From positions 1 to 64,000 of the forward strand of contig CAUYLG010026685.1 of assembly GCA_963573385.1 (NCBI GenBank): a stretch of DNA of 64,000 nucleotides, read 5' to 3'. Every line of letters begins with the position of its first letter. Within the stretch, counting starts at the first letter, position 1. The notes under the pieces are model-generated. The model did no database searches. It was not told the origin of the DNA and saw only the letters and a list, made by a program, of their open reading frames with translations. The translations under genes were made by a program, and so were the position numbers. Source of the DNA: Cacajao melanocephalus. Lineage: Eukaryota > Chordata > Mammalia > Primates > Pitheciidae. Positions 13,325 through 26,655 of the stretch are shown here, in pieces.

Positions 13325-13420
13325 GACTTGTCATCATTTTACAGCAAGGAAAACTGAGGCTGTGAGAACAGAGACACCTTGTCCAGCATCATGGCACACT
13401 ATAGCACTTACTGCATCTCC
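13325..13420 (-). repeat. Possible MIR fragment
   Basis: catcattttacagcaaggaa, aactgaggctgtgagaacag and gacaccttgtccagcatcat resemble the reversed MIR core, with drift. Confidence 0.45.
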
Positions 13421-16082
13421 CACATTGAATAGGGCGTGAACCCTTTCTTGAGGGTTTGAAAGAGGGCTCTTCTCCAAGACAGTGTCTAATTCCTACATAA
13501 AAAAACCCAATCTCAATATAATTGTGTGCACAAACTGTATATCTTTAATGTCTCCATCCTGAAGGTTCAGTGATCCTGGGCCCTGATGGGGCATGAGGAC
13601 ATAAACACATGTTTTGAAGCAGAATGCCTAGCCCTGCATAGAACTCTGGATCTTTCCAAATATTACTGTGCCTTCTGTGGGGGTAATGCAGCCCACAGGG
13701 CAGAGTTCCCTGTGACTTTCCACAGAAATCTTTGCTGACATAAAAATAGACTGCTCAGGCATTTGAATGCAGAGTTCTCACTCTCCTTCTAAATTGGGGA
13801 AGTCACTCTAACAGAGTGTTAGATACATGGTCATGGAAAAAGGATGCGAGGGAGGAGGCATAGCAGGGGGCAGGAGGCCTGGCTCCTTTTCCAACTGTGA
13901 TTCCAAGGCCTGGGCTTCGGTTGATGGCCTGGCAACTGGGCTGTTAATTACGTGACCAATCAAAAGATACTCCCAGGTAGGGGCATCCCCTATGGAAGCA
14001 CGACTCTACTAATAGAACGTTAAATATTTTAGAAACCATAATATTCAACCATCCATCCTCCCCCGTTTTATAAATAGAACAATTGAGGTTGAGAGATTCG
14101 CATGAAGGCAACACATATTTTCTGATCATCTTGACACTGACAGCCACAACTGAGTGTTCTGTCCTATACAGAAACATTAAGGCTGTATCACTATACCAGT
14201 CCCTGGATGCTTTCCTGATGAGTTGAGCAACACTCCCTACTCGGAGCTCTGTGTTCTCTCTGATTGCAGTCATACCTGGGATAAGCACTCTAAACACATG
14301 GGACGCATTCCCAGGGTCAAGATGATCTCTTTCGTCTGTACTTCCTGTTAACAGCATTTACAAACCTTATGAGTCAGCGTGCACATTTCAAAGACCATGT
14401 GCTCATTTCAGACACCATCCCGGCCCTTGTCTTGCACTGGACAAAGCAGGCACTTGGTAAAATTAAGGCTGGAAGTGTCACATCTAAATGCTGAGCAAAT
14501 CAAGCAGACCATACCTGACAGGGAGAAGTCTGACTATATCCCTCAGGCCAGCATCCTGCATGGATAGAAAAGTACTGGTGACTCTGCCTGCCCTTACCCT
14601 ACATGCACCTCAAGCTGTGAGAGGTCTGATGATCAGTTTGCCTCCAAGAGAAGATGGCTCTTGAGCTGGAGTTCGCAACTTCTTTCTTGTCAGTTCTATT
14701 GCAATTAGTGGATTCGAATCATAGGCAATACATGTGGAAAAGGAAGGGGATGTGAGGGAGAGAGGAAACAGCTCATCCTTCCCCAGGTGCCAGCCAGGAC
14801 AGCACCTATGCTCCGATGGCAAGGTCCAGCTGAAGAAGCCCATATACACCTGCTGTCCATCACTTGCCCGGATAGCCTGCAGCAGCATCAGCTGCCAGCT
14901 TGTCCCTCCTTGCTTGTCCCACTGCTTCAGCTCAGACGATGTCTGTGTTTGGTGGGGGGTTGGAAAAGTGAGGGTCGAGAGACAGGAGGGGCACAGAAAT
15001 TGGCTTCAAACAGCCAAAGGCCTTTCATGTGTAGAAAGAGGGAGGAGATTTTATCTGAGTGATATTTAGGGCCCCCTCACTGGCTGATGGAAGCTGAAGC
15101 CAGAGAGGCCTGTTTCTAATCACATATCTCAGAGAGAAGAAAATTTCTCATTGTGGAGGTGGGTCAAGGAAAGGCTGGATGACCATCTGTCAGTGAATGC
15201 CTGCCAGGGGTGGAAGGCCAAGGGCAAGGTGCTATTGGGCCTGTCCACCCTGGGATGCTGGGATTTCTCAGCTCCCCAGGCCAGAGCCAGCCCTGTGGCC
15301 CACTGCCGTTTTCTTGGCTCTGTATCCCCAGTGTGAGGTGGGATTTCCATGGACCTCTGCAAGCCAACTTTCCCCAAGTCTGTCCACTGGCCTCCCAGGG
15401 CTCCCTGTGGGATGGCGGCTCTACCTGGATCCAGTACAGGGATGGGGATGGGAGTTTCCATTCCAGGCCCTCAGGTGAGGTGGTCTGGGCCTGTCTTGTG
15501 ATATGTAATAAGAACCAGAACAGGCTCCAAAGGGCTCCATAAGGTTGAGGCAGTTTTGGGGTTCACAGTCACAGTGAGAACTTTGAACACCATGGCCTTG
15601 AGAATATCAGATTGATCTGGAGCCTATGCCACACTGGGGACATGCCGGTGACAATATAGGCAAGCTGATGGCCTTGTGGACAGGTTTGCTGAAGTATAGG
15701 GAAGTCATTCTTGATACTCAGCTTTTCTCTGTCCACTGAACTTTCTGGACAATCTTCTCTACTGAATCTCAGTTGTGTGCCCACCTCTCCAGCTGTGGCT
15801 GTCATTGCTTCCCCCACCGTCCACCCCAGGATATTGACTGTCATGGTGGAAACCTACTTTCTTACTTGATGTCTTACTTTCTTTTCGGGTAGTACATTTT
15901 GGTTTTAGTACTCTATTCACAAAGAACCTATGTCCATTAGCATCCACAACATAAACTTCTTATTTTTCTCTTCTCTTGTCATCCTAGGCTACCAAGGGAT
16001 TGGAACATGCCTTGGTACCCAGCCTGAACCAGGCATGAGATGTCTTGTTTCTCTGACATCTGCCTTCTTAGCCTTGAGTTTA
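13421..16082. other. Long stretch without recognised genes
   Basis: Unique-looking DNA with moderate GC. A short MIR-like echo lies near 14060-14110 (ataaatagaacaattgaggt). Open frames at 13944-14357 (minus), 14734-15069 and 15129-15542 have no recognisable domain or repeat identity. Confidence 0.45.
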
Positions 16083-16566
16083 TGTATGGCTCTAGCAGAC
16101 TGAATAATTGGCCTCCAAAGATGTCCTTATCCTAAGTCTCCAAACCTGTGAATGTGTTACCTTATATAGCAAAGGTGAATTTGCAGGTGTGATTAAGTTA
16201 AAGATCTTCAAATAAGGAGATTATCCTGGCTTTTCAAGGTGGGCTCAGTGTAATCACAAGAATCCTTCAAAGGTTTAAGAGGGAGGCAGAAGAGTCAGAG
16301 AAGGAGATGTGATGATGGAGGCAGGGGTCAGAGTGATGCACCACAAACCAACAAATGCAGTGGCTTCTAGGAGCTGGAAGGGGCAAGGGAACAGCTTCTC
16401 CTTGAGAGCTTCCAGAAGGAACACAATCTTGCTGACACCTTGAGTTTAGCCCAGGGAAACTCATTTTGGACTTCTGACCTCCAGAAGTGTGAGATAATAA
16501 ATGAGTGTTGTTTTAAGCCACTAAGTGCATGGTAATTTTTTACCTACAGCAGTAGGAAGCTGATAC
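16083..16566 (+). mobile_element. Solo LTR of the MaLR/MLT1 type
   Basis: The sequence follows the MLT1-type LTR end to end: tgaataattggcctccaaag, aacctgtgaatgtgttacct, gtgtgattaagttaaagatc, gcttctaggagctggaagg, ctgctgacaccttgagtttagc as ttgctgacaccttgagttta, ttctgacctccagaagtgtg, and the poly(A) signal aataaa at 16496-16501 followed by ttttaagccactaagtgcat. No internal region or second LTR is present, so it is a solo LTR of an old ERVL-related element. Confidence 0.85.
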
Positions 16567-16621
16567 AGTTGCTAATGGTGTTTAAACAAGAATCAGAGAC
16601 ACAATCACCAGCTGTCACTGG

Positions 16622-16795
16622 TTGAAGCAATGCGCTATAGAGGACAGAATGGGCAGGCAACCCTGAGTTTCAATCTCAGCTCCCCTACTTCCTGGGAGTG
16701 GAACCTTTGGTCAAGTCACCTCACTTCTTTAATCCTCAGTTTTCTCATGTGTAAAAGGGCAATAATAGAATCACAATCCTAAGGTCTGTAGTTAA
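16622..16795 (+). repeat. MIR, 5' and middle part
   Basis: tttcaatctcagctccccta, ctggtcaagtcacc-type 'ggtcaagtcacctcacttct', aatcctcagttttctcatgt and gtaaaagggcaataatagaa match MIR. The 3' end appears to resume at 17020 beyond an L1 fragment. Confidence 0.82.
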
Positions 16796-16962
16796 TAGTA
16801 TTGTACCAATGTTGATTATCTGCTTTTGATAATTGTACCAAATTATGTAAGTTTCTGTAATATTAAGGGAGCTGGACAAAGGTATATGCGAACGATTTGT
16901 CCTATTTTTGCAACTTCTCTAAGTCTAAAGTTATGTCAAATTTGTATCTATTTACTTATTTG
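16796..16962 (+). mobile_element. L1M 3' UTR fragment
   Basis: Reads like an old L1 3' end: gtattgtaccaatgttgatt, ttttgataattgtaccaaat, gagctggacaaaggtatatg and tatttttgcaacttctctaa. It seems to have inserted into the MIR on both sides. Confidence 0.65.
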
Positions 16963-17014
16963 AATTAATTTTAAATGATTTAAGATTTTTAGACTCACAA
17001 CTCTTAAGAGATAT

Positions 17015-17078
17015 TGCCAGGACAATAGTTGAGTTCTTGGGACATTGCAGGTGCTCAATGAACAAACCATAACCATTG
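17015..17078 (+). repeat. MIR 3' end, displaced
   Basis: ttgggacattgcaggtgctc followed by aatgaacaaa matches the MIR tail 'cacatagtaggtgctcaataaat'. It probably continues the MIR at 16622-16795. Confidence 0.5.
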
Positions 17079-19549
17079 TGGCTAGTACATGCTGCTGCTG
17101 TTGGATGACATGCTGCCTTCAGACGCATTCTAGAAAAATCCCCAAAGAAGTGTCTTCTTCACTGAGGACCCCAACAAAATTCCAAATGAACGGAGCAGGG
17201 AGGAAAGGATACAACACTGGATGAGATCCTTGTTACGTTTGGGTTGCAACTGACACAGTTGGTTTCATATTAGGTGAAGGGAAAGACAGGTAGTCATGGG
17301 GCATCTCCTGAGTTGCAAGCTGTCTGGTCTGTTTCCCTGTTCAGGCAGTTAGGTGATGTGCTGGACCATGGGTAGGGTTAACCATTGCCCCACTTCGGAC
17401 AGCACAGCCCTCACTCCCAGCCACTGTCTCTCTCAGGCTGCATCTTGGCAAAAGATGATTCTGCCAGTTGCTTTGAACATTTATAGTCAACAGACTCTTG
17501 TTTGCCTTTTCTTTCTTAATATAAGCAGTCTGTCATGCAGCTCTCAGGAACTGAAGGGATATGTGCTCTGTAACCAAGATGCTTTACTTTTAAAAACTCA
17601 ATTGTGGATTCAGGGCTCTTAAACTAGCAACAGACCAGCTCAGTCTAGACTCGAGCCTCCCAATCTAGAAATAACTCCATAGGCCAGAAAGCAGTAAAAG
17701 CCTCCCAAGCAGTAGCTTTTTTTTTTTTTTTTTTTTTTTTTAATCCACGGTCTGCCAGCACAGATACTGAATAGAAAAGGGTACCAGGTCTTGCAGTGCT
17801 TGAAAAGCTTGGTGTTAAGGCATTCCTTGCCCTCTTTCATTCAGCAGCTGCTAGCTGAGTGAGCACCCTCTGAGGAGAGGGGAGAGACCACTCTTACCTC
17901 CCCTGCAGCCACCAGCCCCTCTCCAGGCTGCCTCCTCATAGTTGGTGGGCTCCTCAAGGATAGGGCTCAACCCTCAGCCCCCTCTCCCAGTTTTGGGCAC
18001 AGATTTGGACACAGAAAATGCTGGTGAAATGGATAGTGGAACAAGTAAGTGAACCAGGGGATGGGGGCTGAGGGAATCTTGGGCCCTGATCACAAAGAAG
18101 CCAAATTCAGGAGTTCTCTCCAGAGCCCACTTTCATTTATTGCATTAATAAGCGAGGATTCGGGAGTGAAATGAGACAGATTTCTATGCATGACAAGACT
18201 AATGCAGGACATTTTACTGTTGATCACAAAAAATAGCCTGAACATGTGGAGCGCCCCCAACCCCAGACATGGATGACATCATGCTGGTCTCTGTTGCTTT
18301 TCTGGGGGAAGTCACACTGTTATCAGCTGTTTTGAACGTGCAGAGGAAAGGGTCCTTGGTGAATGCAGCAACCTGTGTCTCCAAAAGTCTCATTCATCAG
18401 CTTGAGCCCAGTCTGCCTCTTCCTGCCTGCCCTGATCCCAGAGGCTGCAGGCTCCAGTGGCAAAGACAGAGCACCCAACACCCTGCCAGTCTTCCCCAGT
18501 CCTGGGTGGGGCCTCTGAGGGCAGTACGATGATCTCTGATTCTTAGGAGTCGTGCCATGGCCATTCCAGTGAAGACAGGGCTCCCCATCCATCTACTCTT
18601 AGGGCAGAAGAGAAGAGGCACTCCTTGGGGTTCCTCTGAACAGCCTGGTGCTCAGGTATCTTTCCATAATGCATCTCTTAGCTACCCTGCATGCTGCGGC
18701 AAAGAAGAGGCAGGTGGAGAAGGGAGAAGATGGGCAGGTGAGGACTATCTTATCTCAGACAGCCTCACCAAATGCTAGCTCCAGTGCAAAATCAATAGTC
18801 ACATGGTGGGATCTCTTCTTTAAAAGACACTTAATTGTGATAAGGAATGTAAGGCTGCCATTTTCCCCTCTCACCAAAGGGCTTAAAAGGCACATGCTCT
18901 ACAACTTCCAATAGACCTGGCCAGGTTGATCATACTTTCCCAGATAAATCAATCCAAGGCAGCCATTTCTCAAGGTGAAAGGGAGGTTAGACTAAACAAT
19001 TTTTATGGGGAAGACAGGAAGTGAGCTTGCTTCAGTAGAGCTGACGGCAGCATGCACAGCAGAACCAGGGAGCTTGTCACTGAGGTGAAGACTTGCCCCT
19101 AGTGTGGCAGCTTTCTGGCAACAAAGGGACGGCTTTGTCCCAAATGCTGGACAATATGGTACTGGACAATACCATTCCATACTTTTCAGCATAGTTTCCA
19201 TGGTCAATTCCTGCCCTCCTGAGCTGCAGCCTTGTGTCACCAAGGATAAAGCAGGGGCAAAGCTTCAGGAGAAAATACCTGTAGCAAGACTTCTGCCCAT
19301 CTGTAGACTGTATGGTACTCATGAGGGGGTAAGGAGCACAGACTCAGAACCATGTGGCCTGATTTCCAGACTCAGCCTAGTGCTGACAGGCTGGGTACCC
19401 TGGACAGCCATGCTGCTTTCTCTGGTCCTCCTCTGTCTCCGTCAAGCAGAAGTGCAGCCTCTGGTCAGCCAGCCTTATGGCTGCCCCCAGAAGAGCTGTT
19501 GCTTAGAGTTCTCTTAGGTTTTCATTGTCCAGCATTCTAGCATGGCAGA
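17079..19549. other. Long stretch without recognised genes; one poly(T) run
   Basis: A run of 25 T lies at 17717-17741 with no SINE or LINE body attached that I can identify. Around 17940-18055 there is a faint L2-like 3' end (tcctcaaggatagggctc, ggcacagatttggacac). Open frames at 17353-17622, 18269-18532 and 19104-19517 have no recognisable domain. Confidence 0.45.
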
Positions 19550-19551
19550 CC

Positions 19552-19655
19552 TGGAAGGGCCTTTAGACATCATCTACTCCAATAGTCCCATTTTACAAAG
19601 GAGAAAACTGAGGCTTAGAGAAGGAAGGGACTGATCTGAGGTGCCACCAGCCTAG
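19552..19655 (-). repeat. MIR-like fragment
   Basis: tagacatcatctactccaat, cattttacaaaggagaaaac, tgaggcttagagaaggaagg and gactgatctgaggtgc follow the reversed MIR core. Confidence 0.65.
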
Positions 19656-19684
19656 AAACTACTTCCTTTCACCTCGCTTTATGT

Positions 19685-19790
19685 TTAAACTTTTACATTG
19701 AGATCATAGATTCACATGCAGTTGTAAGAAATGATACAGTGAGATGTCTTATACCCTTTACGTCCAATAGGGCACACCTTATTTTTGAAA
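19685..19790 (-). mobile_element. L1M 3' UTR fragment
   Basis: agattcacatgcagttgtaa is identical to the text at 35393-35412 inside a longer minus-strand L1. The following gaaatgatacagtgagatgt and 'cttataccctttac' also match that region. Confidence 0.65.
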
Positions 19791-20859
19791 ATGAGGCTGA
19801 GATAGGGGTGGAGTATGTATGTGTGCTAGGATAGGGGAGGTGAGAACTAGGGTAATAGAAAGGGCTATTGCTCATTCAAAGCCAGGTCTGATACGCTTTA
19901 TCCCAAGCTGAAACTGCAGAAAGATTCTGTGTCTTTTTGCTGTATTCAAGGCTATTGAGAAAGTGGATTCTGAGTGGCTCATTTTGCCCATTTATCCATG
20001 TGGTTCCTCCCAGGACTTTTCCCATACTTACCCTACTCCTGCCCCTGCCCTCACTTTATTTCATTTGAAGAATGGGAGGCCACATAAATGGAAGATGTTG
20101 GAAGGCTTGGTATCTGTTCTGCATTGGAGACCTCTCAGCAGCCCCTGAGCAGGCAGGCTGGCTTTCTGAGGAACCACCACTTCCCTCCTATGCGCCCTTC
20201 CTCTCTCAAAGCTCCATAGAGCAGATGCCAGCCCTTCCACTGCCCATCATTTATTTAAAAAAAAAAGGCAAAAAGACCAGCTCTCAATTAGCAGACCTCG
20301 ATGGTCAAGTCAATCTTTATTTCTTCTCAAATTCTTAAATACCAGCAAGTGGTTAGAATTCATCCTGACAGACAAGAGCACTTAAGAGGCATTTCTGGTT
20401 TTAAAAAATTAGCTTCAGTCCTCTTTTCCTTGGGCTGGACATGGGGAATCCTTTTAAAGTCTCTCAAGTATCAATCATATTTCGATTTGGTTCTCAGTCA
20501 TGGGCAGTTCACTCCACCTAACTTTTGTATAACCACTGTCAGAAGCAGTATCCAAAAAGAGGCTCCAATTATGCTCTTAGTTTGTGTAAATGCTTCTCTA
20601 GTAAAGCTTCTTACTTCCAAGCTGCAGTGAAAGTTGAAGATAAACTCCAGAGCAAGACAAGATGGACAAGAAAGTTGGACCACGCAAAAAGCCCATGCAT
20701 GGGTGGGGACGGGGGTGGGTATTGCCACACTCACACACAGATGGCACTTGAGAGAGAAGAGTGACCTGTGCAGAATCAGGAGGTGTGGGAAGGAGACAGA
20801 AGCATATTTATAGCAGGAGTTCAGCCACATCCACTCTTCCTGGCCTGAACAGTCTAAGA
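19791..20859. other. No recognised gene or repeat
   Basis: Unique-looking sequence with a ten-base A-run near 20257. Open frames at 20301-20630 and 20498-20830 (minus) have no recognisable domain. Confidence 0.45.
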
Positions 20860-21068
20860 CAGTGCTCTCTGATGAAACTTTTTCTGATGATGAAAATGTT
20901 TCAGATCTGTGTTGGCCAATATAGTAGGCATTAGCGATGTGCCATGGAGCACTTGAAATGTGATGGTTAGTACAACTGAGGAACTGGATTTGTAATTGTA
21001 TTTAATTTTAATTTATGTTAAAATAGCCAGAGTTAGCTAGTGGCTACCACAGTGGGAGTTTGCAGGTC
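20860..21068 (+). mobile_element. hAT-type MER element, same family as 10880-11465
   Basis: cagtgctctctgatgaaact at the left end, tctgatgatgaaaatgtttc, gtgttggccaatatagtagg, gagcacttgaaatgtgatgg, acaactgaggaactggattt, an A/T-rich middle and gctagtggctaccacagtgg at the right end. This is a non-autonomous DNA transposon, non-coding. It is continuous here, so it serves as a guide to the split copy. Confidence 0.75.
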
Positions 21069-22065
21069 TATATAATCCCAGAACAAACCTCTTGGAATTT
21101 GCCTACCTCTACCATACACCCCATGACACCTCAGATCCCGCAATGGATACTTCCTTTTTGAAATGTTGCTGGGTTGCTTTTTCTTCCTAAAAATTTAGTC
21201 AAACCCTAAGCACAGTTCCATTTTCATAGGTTGAGCAAAAGTCACAGCCTGGCCTTGCCAAGCATCTCTTTTTTGGGTTCTTGGGAGCCCAATGAGTGTG
21301 ATGCATACTTGTGACTGACTGACAGGCTGCAACAGGCACTTGGGGCCCAGCCCTAGGACCTGACGGCATGGCATTGCTCTCAGATTCAGTCTTTGGTGAC
21401 CTTCAGCTACAATCCCTATTGCCTCTCCCAGTATGGCTGGGGAAGACTTGCTCATTGCCTGGGAGGGGGATCTGTGCATGGAATCAAGGACAAGGAAGAG
21501 AAGAGGGGTAACAGGCTTTAGGCCTCCTGTAATCCAGCCCTGGGTCTCAAAGAGGAGGCCAATAACTCTAATTCCCTTGGGAAGAGCTGACTAGTGATAT
21601 CAGATGGTAGGGTCACAGGGAAGGCCTCTGGATCTCTAAAATTCCAGCAACTCCTGCAGGATGTACTGAGAGCCTGCTTGTGACACACAGAAGGTATGAA
21701 GTGGCTACACATGGAGCCCAGTCTCTGCTGCCTAGACCACTGGCATCAAAGCAAATACCTCTGCTCCCACTCAGGAAGGGGAGGCAGGTAACCAAGATAG
21801 GCCCTGCCTGTTTCCACCCCTTCCCAGCACCCCGGCCAGCTGAGGTAGACCCCTAACTCCCACCTGCCTAACTCTGGCCTAGATCATGCAAAGCCTGGGC
21901 TAAGTGCTGGGGAGTGAATGTGGGAACAAGAGAGAGGCCAAGAATGCTAGTGTCCAGGGAATTTGAGCCTAGTGTGGTAGTGGGAGAAGGAAAAGGGACC
22001 ATTGTTCCAAAGGGAGGTTTGGAGATGGGCCCTAAGAAACAGAAGTGGGACCAAGTAGAAGAAAG
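21069..22065. other. No recognised gene or repeat
   Basis: Unique-looking sequence. Several overlapping minus-strand open frames near 21195-21795 have no recognisable domain. Confidence 0.45.
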
Positions 22066-22265
22066 AAGGAATCAAGAGTCAGACAGATCTAAGTACAGAT
22101 ACCCAGCTCTGCCACGTATTGGCTGTAGGTATGCAGTTAACATTTCTGTGCCTCAGTTTCTTCACCTGTGAAATGGAATAATAATAATATCCCTATATTA
22201 TAGGACTGACACAGGGAAATGGCTAAATGAAAAGTTATGTAAAAGGCATCTAGTCCATACTTTGA
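22066..22265 (+). repeat. MIR
   Basis: agagtcagacagatctaagt, acccagctctgccacgtatt, gtgcctcagtttcttcacct and gtgaaatggaataataataa are in MIR order. Confidence 0.88.
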
Positions 22266-22429
22266 TATACTAGGGCTTTAATACAAACTAGAGTTTCCTG
22301 TAACTGTAAAAGAAAGGTACACTGCCCCAGATGGCCATGGGGCTGGGAAGAAAAGGATAGTCTGGGCTAGGGCACAGCAGAGAGAAGTAGAGAATGTCAT
22401 CGAGGAGTCTCAAGTAGGCAAGGGGGAGC

Positions 22430-22615
22430 AGAATATATCCTGAGAGCAGAGGCTGGGCACATAAGCTGCACACAGATCACAGAGGGCCTGCAAAGTTGCA
22501 TCTGACTTTGGACTATAGCCTCTATGCTGTAGGGAGCCATGGAACAATTTGAGCAAGGGAGTAACATGGTGTGAGTTGTGCTGGAACAATATGGACAGTG
22601 GAAAATCAGAAAGAG
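22430..22615 (-). mobile_element. Probable L2 fragment
   Basis: gactttggactatagcctct, atgctgtagggagccatgga and gagcaagggagtaacatggt resemble the reversed L2 block 'ggactttatcctgagggcaatggggagccactgg ... gggagtgacatgat'. Diverged. Confidence 0.5.
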
Positions 22616-24189
22616 GTTTGAATGGCTCATTCTGCCAGGCCGCTTGGGAAGGAGCCCTGGGAATTCACGGCCTTACAAAACTCCCAGGGAAGAGGAGCCA
22701 AATGAAGCCTGCTTTTGTGGCAGTGTGGCCAGCTGAGGAGGGCACTGACACAGTAGAAAAGGACCAGTGAGCTGCTTGTCCACTCACTGCTCACATCTAC
22801 TAAGCACTGAGGGAAACTGCCTTGTAGCTCTCTACTGCAGAGTTTCTTGTTGAAAATGCTGACTGAGCAGTCTTTGCAAGCACCCAATGTCAAAAGGGAC
22901 CACTGGCATCTCGCTCTTGTACAGGTGTTGGGCTGCTACCCTGGGGACAAACGGAATGCTTTCTGTAGCCCTATTTCCTGTGGTGTCTTTACAGAGACTC
23001 TGCCTTGCGGAGAGACAACTGTAGGGACCCATTCCTCAGAAGCACAGGGATAGGAACAGGCAGAGGTGGTTCCAGTCAACTGAGACTGGCACCAGGGAGA
23101 GAGCCCAGAGGCAGGCAGGTACTCAGGGGAGCAAGGAAAACATTTAAGAATTGGGTCCCAGGCCTGGACTCTGCCTCCCTTCCCGAGCCATGTCCCATCT
23201 GAGCCTCCCTGTTATTGCTGAGCACCCAAACCTCTGGCTGGTAGGTTCCACTTCCTGACTAGCAGACTGATGGCCTGCCTTAGTGCCTCATGAGTGGGAC
23301 CCCATCTGACAACCATCTAAATCACATAAGCAAGTGATTTAGGATGGGTTTGTGAGACTTGGCAAGTGTGCATGGAGTAGCCTATAGGTGAAGCTGAAAA
23401 GGTCTCAGCTTATGTGGTGGAGAGGGCTGGGAGCCAGGAAACCTGGCAGTGCTTGTGGCTCTAGAGGATACTAAGGATGAACCCAAAGGCCTTTAACCTC
23501 ATTAAAGTTAAAATAGGCCAACTTTTTTAGAAATGAGCACTCCTCCCAGGGACTCCCATTGGATAGCTAAAGACAGGCCCTTCTGGGGAATTGTCTTTCC
23601 CTGCATACTTCCGCCTGGGTGTAGGGACTGTGGAGGTCGGCAATGGCCTCCTAAAATAAGCCTGCAGGAGCTGGTATCCTCAGGAGGCTTGACATGAATG
23701 CCCAGATGGCATACGCTCCTATTCTTTGGTAGCAACACATGCTTTTGTGGGCTGGGATAGCCAAGACTTTTGATAGGTTGCTGGGGAATGGGCCTCACAC
23801 AAATCTAGAATGTTCTACTTGGTGCCAAGCTATTTTGTGATTTTGTCTCGTGACCAAATCATGCAGCCAAAATTACAAACAGGATGCCAAGTTTTAACAT
23901 GAGTATCACTTTACCCTGGTAACAAATATGATGATTTTAAAAGTATAATAAACACATTTTTGTATCTGGTTTTGCATATTTCATAAGATAAAACACAGAG
24001 TGAGAGCTTGTCAGAGAGGAAGCAGAGCTAACGGACCTAGAGGCCAACCTCTACATTCTGGGGATGGAAATGGGGAAGTTGAGTCCCAGAAAAAATGAAA
24101 ATACAGGCAACACCATTTATGCATTTGTATTGTACCTTATATTTGCAAAAAATTTCCCCATCATTTGAATTTTCACATGCACCGTGGAA
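22616..24189. other. No recognised gene or repeat
   Basis: Unique-looking sequence. A perfect 9-base inverted repeat with an 8-base loop (ctaaatcac / gtgatttag) lies at 23317-23342. It is short enough to be chance. Confidence 0.45.
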
Positions 24190-24405
24190 GGCAGGATGTG
24201 CAGTGGATAAGAACAGGTAATCAGGAGTCAGACCCCTGGAGCTGGAAACTGACTTCTGTGACCTGCGGCAAGTCTCTTAATCTCCCTGAACACCAATTTC
24301 CCACTTCTGCAAAATGGGTTTTTGGGCAGATTTGATGAAATAATACATAGAACATGTTTAAAACCATGACTGGGATACAGCATGCTCTATAAAAGTACTG
24401 GATAT
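24190..24405 (+). repeat. MIR, near full length
   Basis: gtgcagtggataagaacagg, caggagtcagacccctggag, ctgtgacctgcggcaagtct, cttctgcaaaatgggttttt and aatacatagaacatgtttaa follow the MIR consensus. Confidence 0.88.
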
Positions 24406-24439
24406 AATTTTTAAAAATCTTATCAGGACCCATAAGTGC

Positions 24440-24595
24440 TTCCTGAAGAGATTATTAGCTCATTTGACAGATCGGAAAACTGAGGCCTGGGGAGATTGTC
24501 TTGATTTTATAGAACTAGTCAGTGTTAGAGGCGGGAATCAATCCCAGACCTCTACGCTCCATGCCTGGGGCCCTTTATACCACACTGACCACATC
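24440..24595 (-). repeat. MIR, reverse orientation
   Basis: gatcggaaaactgaggcctg, gggagattgtcttgatttta and ggaatcaatcccagacctct are the reversed MIR core. Together with the plus-strand MIR before it, it forms a natural inverted pair. Confidence 0.85.
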
Positions 24596-25538
24596 TCCTG
24601 AAGATCCCTCCTATTTGCTCACCTACCTCACTTATAAATAAGCTCAAGGAAACCTCTTTTTGTCAACCCAAGCTGCAGTAAAAAAAATAATAATACTAAT
24701 TATCATACATATACATATTTCTCTAAAGATTTGAGGTGGCTTATAGTAAAAACACGGATGAAAAGGGGCAGTGGAACTAAACCTATAAGAGAGTCAGAAA
24801 CACTCAGAGAAAGGAGAAAGGTCATTTCACTAAGACCTGGGGGTGAGATCACCGGGATCAAAATATACTTGGCTCTGAGCTTCTTGGAAACCAGAGCACA
24901 GGAACAATGGGGCCAGATTCTGACTAGCAAAATTAATAGGGAAGTTTCTGGATCAAGAAGTGACCAGGGACAGCAGCAGAGGGCAGAGGCTGTGCTGCAT
25001 CATTGCCAAAGGAAAGGGAGGCCCACGTACACCCAAATGGTCCGCTGCAGAGATGCCACAGTCATGTAGTTCCAGGCCTACCCTAGAGAGTTCACAGGCA
25101 GTTGAGTCACACCAGCTCGCCAGCAGGAACGCTGTTTGGGGCAAGCATGTAATAGGTCAGGTCCAGCAGGGCTACAGCCAAGGAGCTGGAAAGTGTTCCT
25201 TCAGGAGACAGTTGGGCCATAGCAGCACAGTGAATGGAGGTGGCAGGGGAGTGGCTATTGGCATCAGCAGAGAACAGAATGGAGTCAGTTCCAGAGAATG
25301 CATGGAGCTCCATCCTCGTACAGGCAGACAAGTGTGCAGGGCTATAAGGCTTAGCATTTCTCTGGTCCTCCACATGCCTCTGTCATCAGCCACCTAGGCC
25401 CTGGATGGAGCCAAAGTTTCATTCGTCCATGGCTAGGACACAATGGATAAAAACAATCCTCAAGAGTTGAGAGAGTGGACAAGCCCTCATGGCTTGGAAA
25501 GCAGAAACTTGGGTGTCCTCTAAAAATAGTGCTCCATC
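24596..25538. other. No recognised gene or repeat
   Basis: Unique-looking sequence. The open frame at 24960-25397 (145 codons) has no recognisable domain. Confidence 0.45.
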
Positions 25539-26258
<720 letters not shown>

Positions 26259-26262
26259 ATGT

Positions 26263-26278
26263 ACACACACACATACAC

Positions 26279-26319
<41 letters not shown>
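26263..26319. repeat. (CA)n microsatellite, interrupted
   Basis: Alternating CA broken by a few CATA units, joined directly to the LTR end. It is likely to be length-polymorphic. Confidence 0.95.
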
Positions 26320-26322
<3 letters not shown>

Positions 26323-26544
26323 ATGTACAAAAATCCCTTTTCCAGGCCTGCAACACAGGGGAGACACATTCCTGGAGAAGCAGGACACAGCAGGGGCTGC
26401 ATGTGTGCGAAACATTAGCCGGGTCTAAATCAAATTCCCATTTATATTTTATGCTGATACAGAGATACATAGTAAAAATAACCCCCTCCTTTGTACAGTA
26501 TACTATAGACTCAAAAACACCTCCACATTTACAATATTGCATAA

Positions 26545-26655
26545 ACTTCCATTAACACAGAGTGGTAAGTGGTATCATCCTGAGTTTGGATGACGCTATA
26601 CGCTGAAATGCTTTGTCTGAGGCTACACGACTAGAAGGCAAGGGGCAGTGTCATT
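26545..26655 (-). repeat. Probable diverged MIR
   Basis: tggatgacgctatacgctga, tgctttgtctgaggctacac and gactagaaggcaagg resemble the reversed MIR core. Confidence 0.5.

Noticed and set aside
17717..17741. Poly(T) run as an Alu or L1 tail
   Set aside because: No SINE or LINE body is recognisable on either side, so only the homopolymer is reported.
23317..23342. 9-base perfect hairpin as a regulatory RNA element
   Set aside because: Stem too short and isolated. Many such occur in 64 kb by chance.
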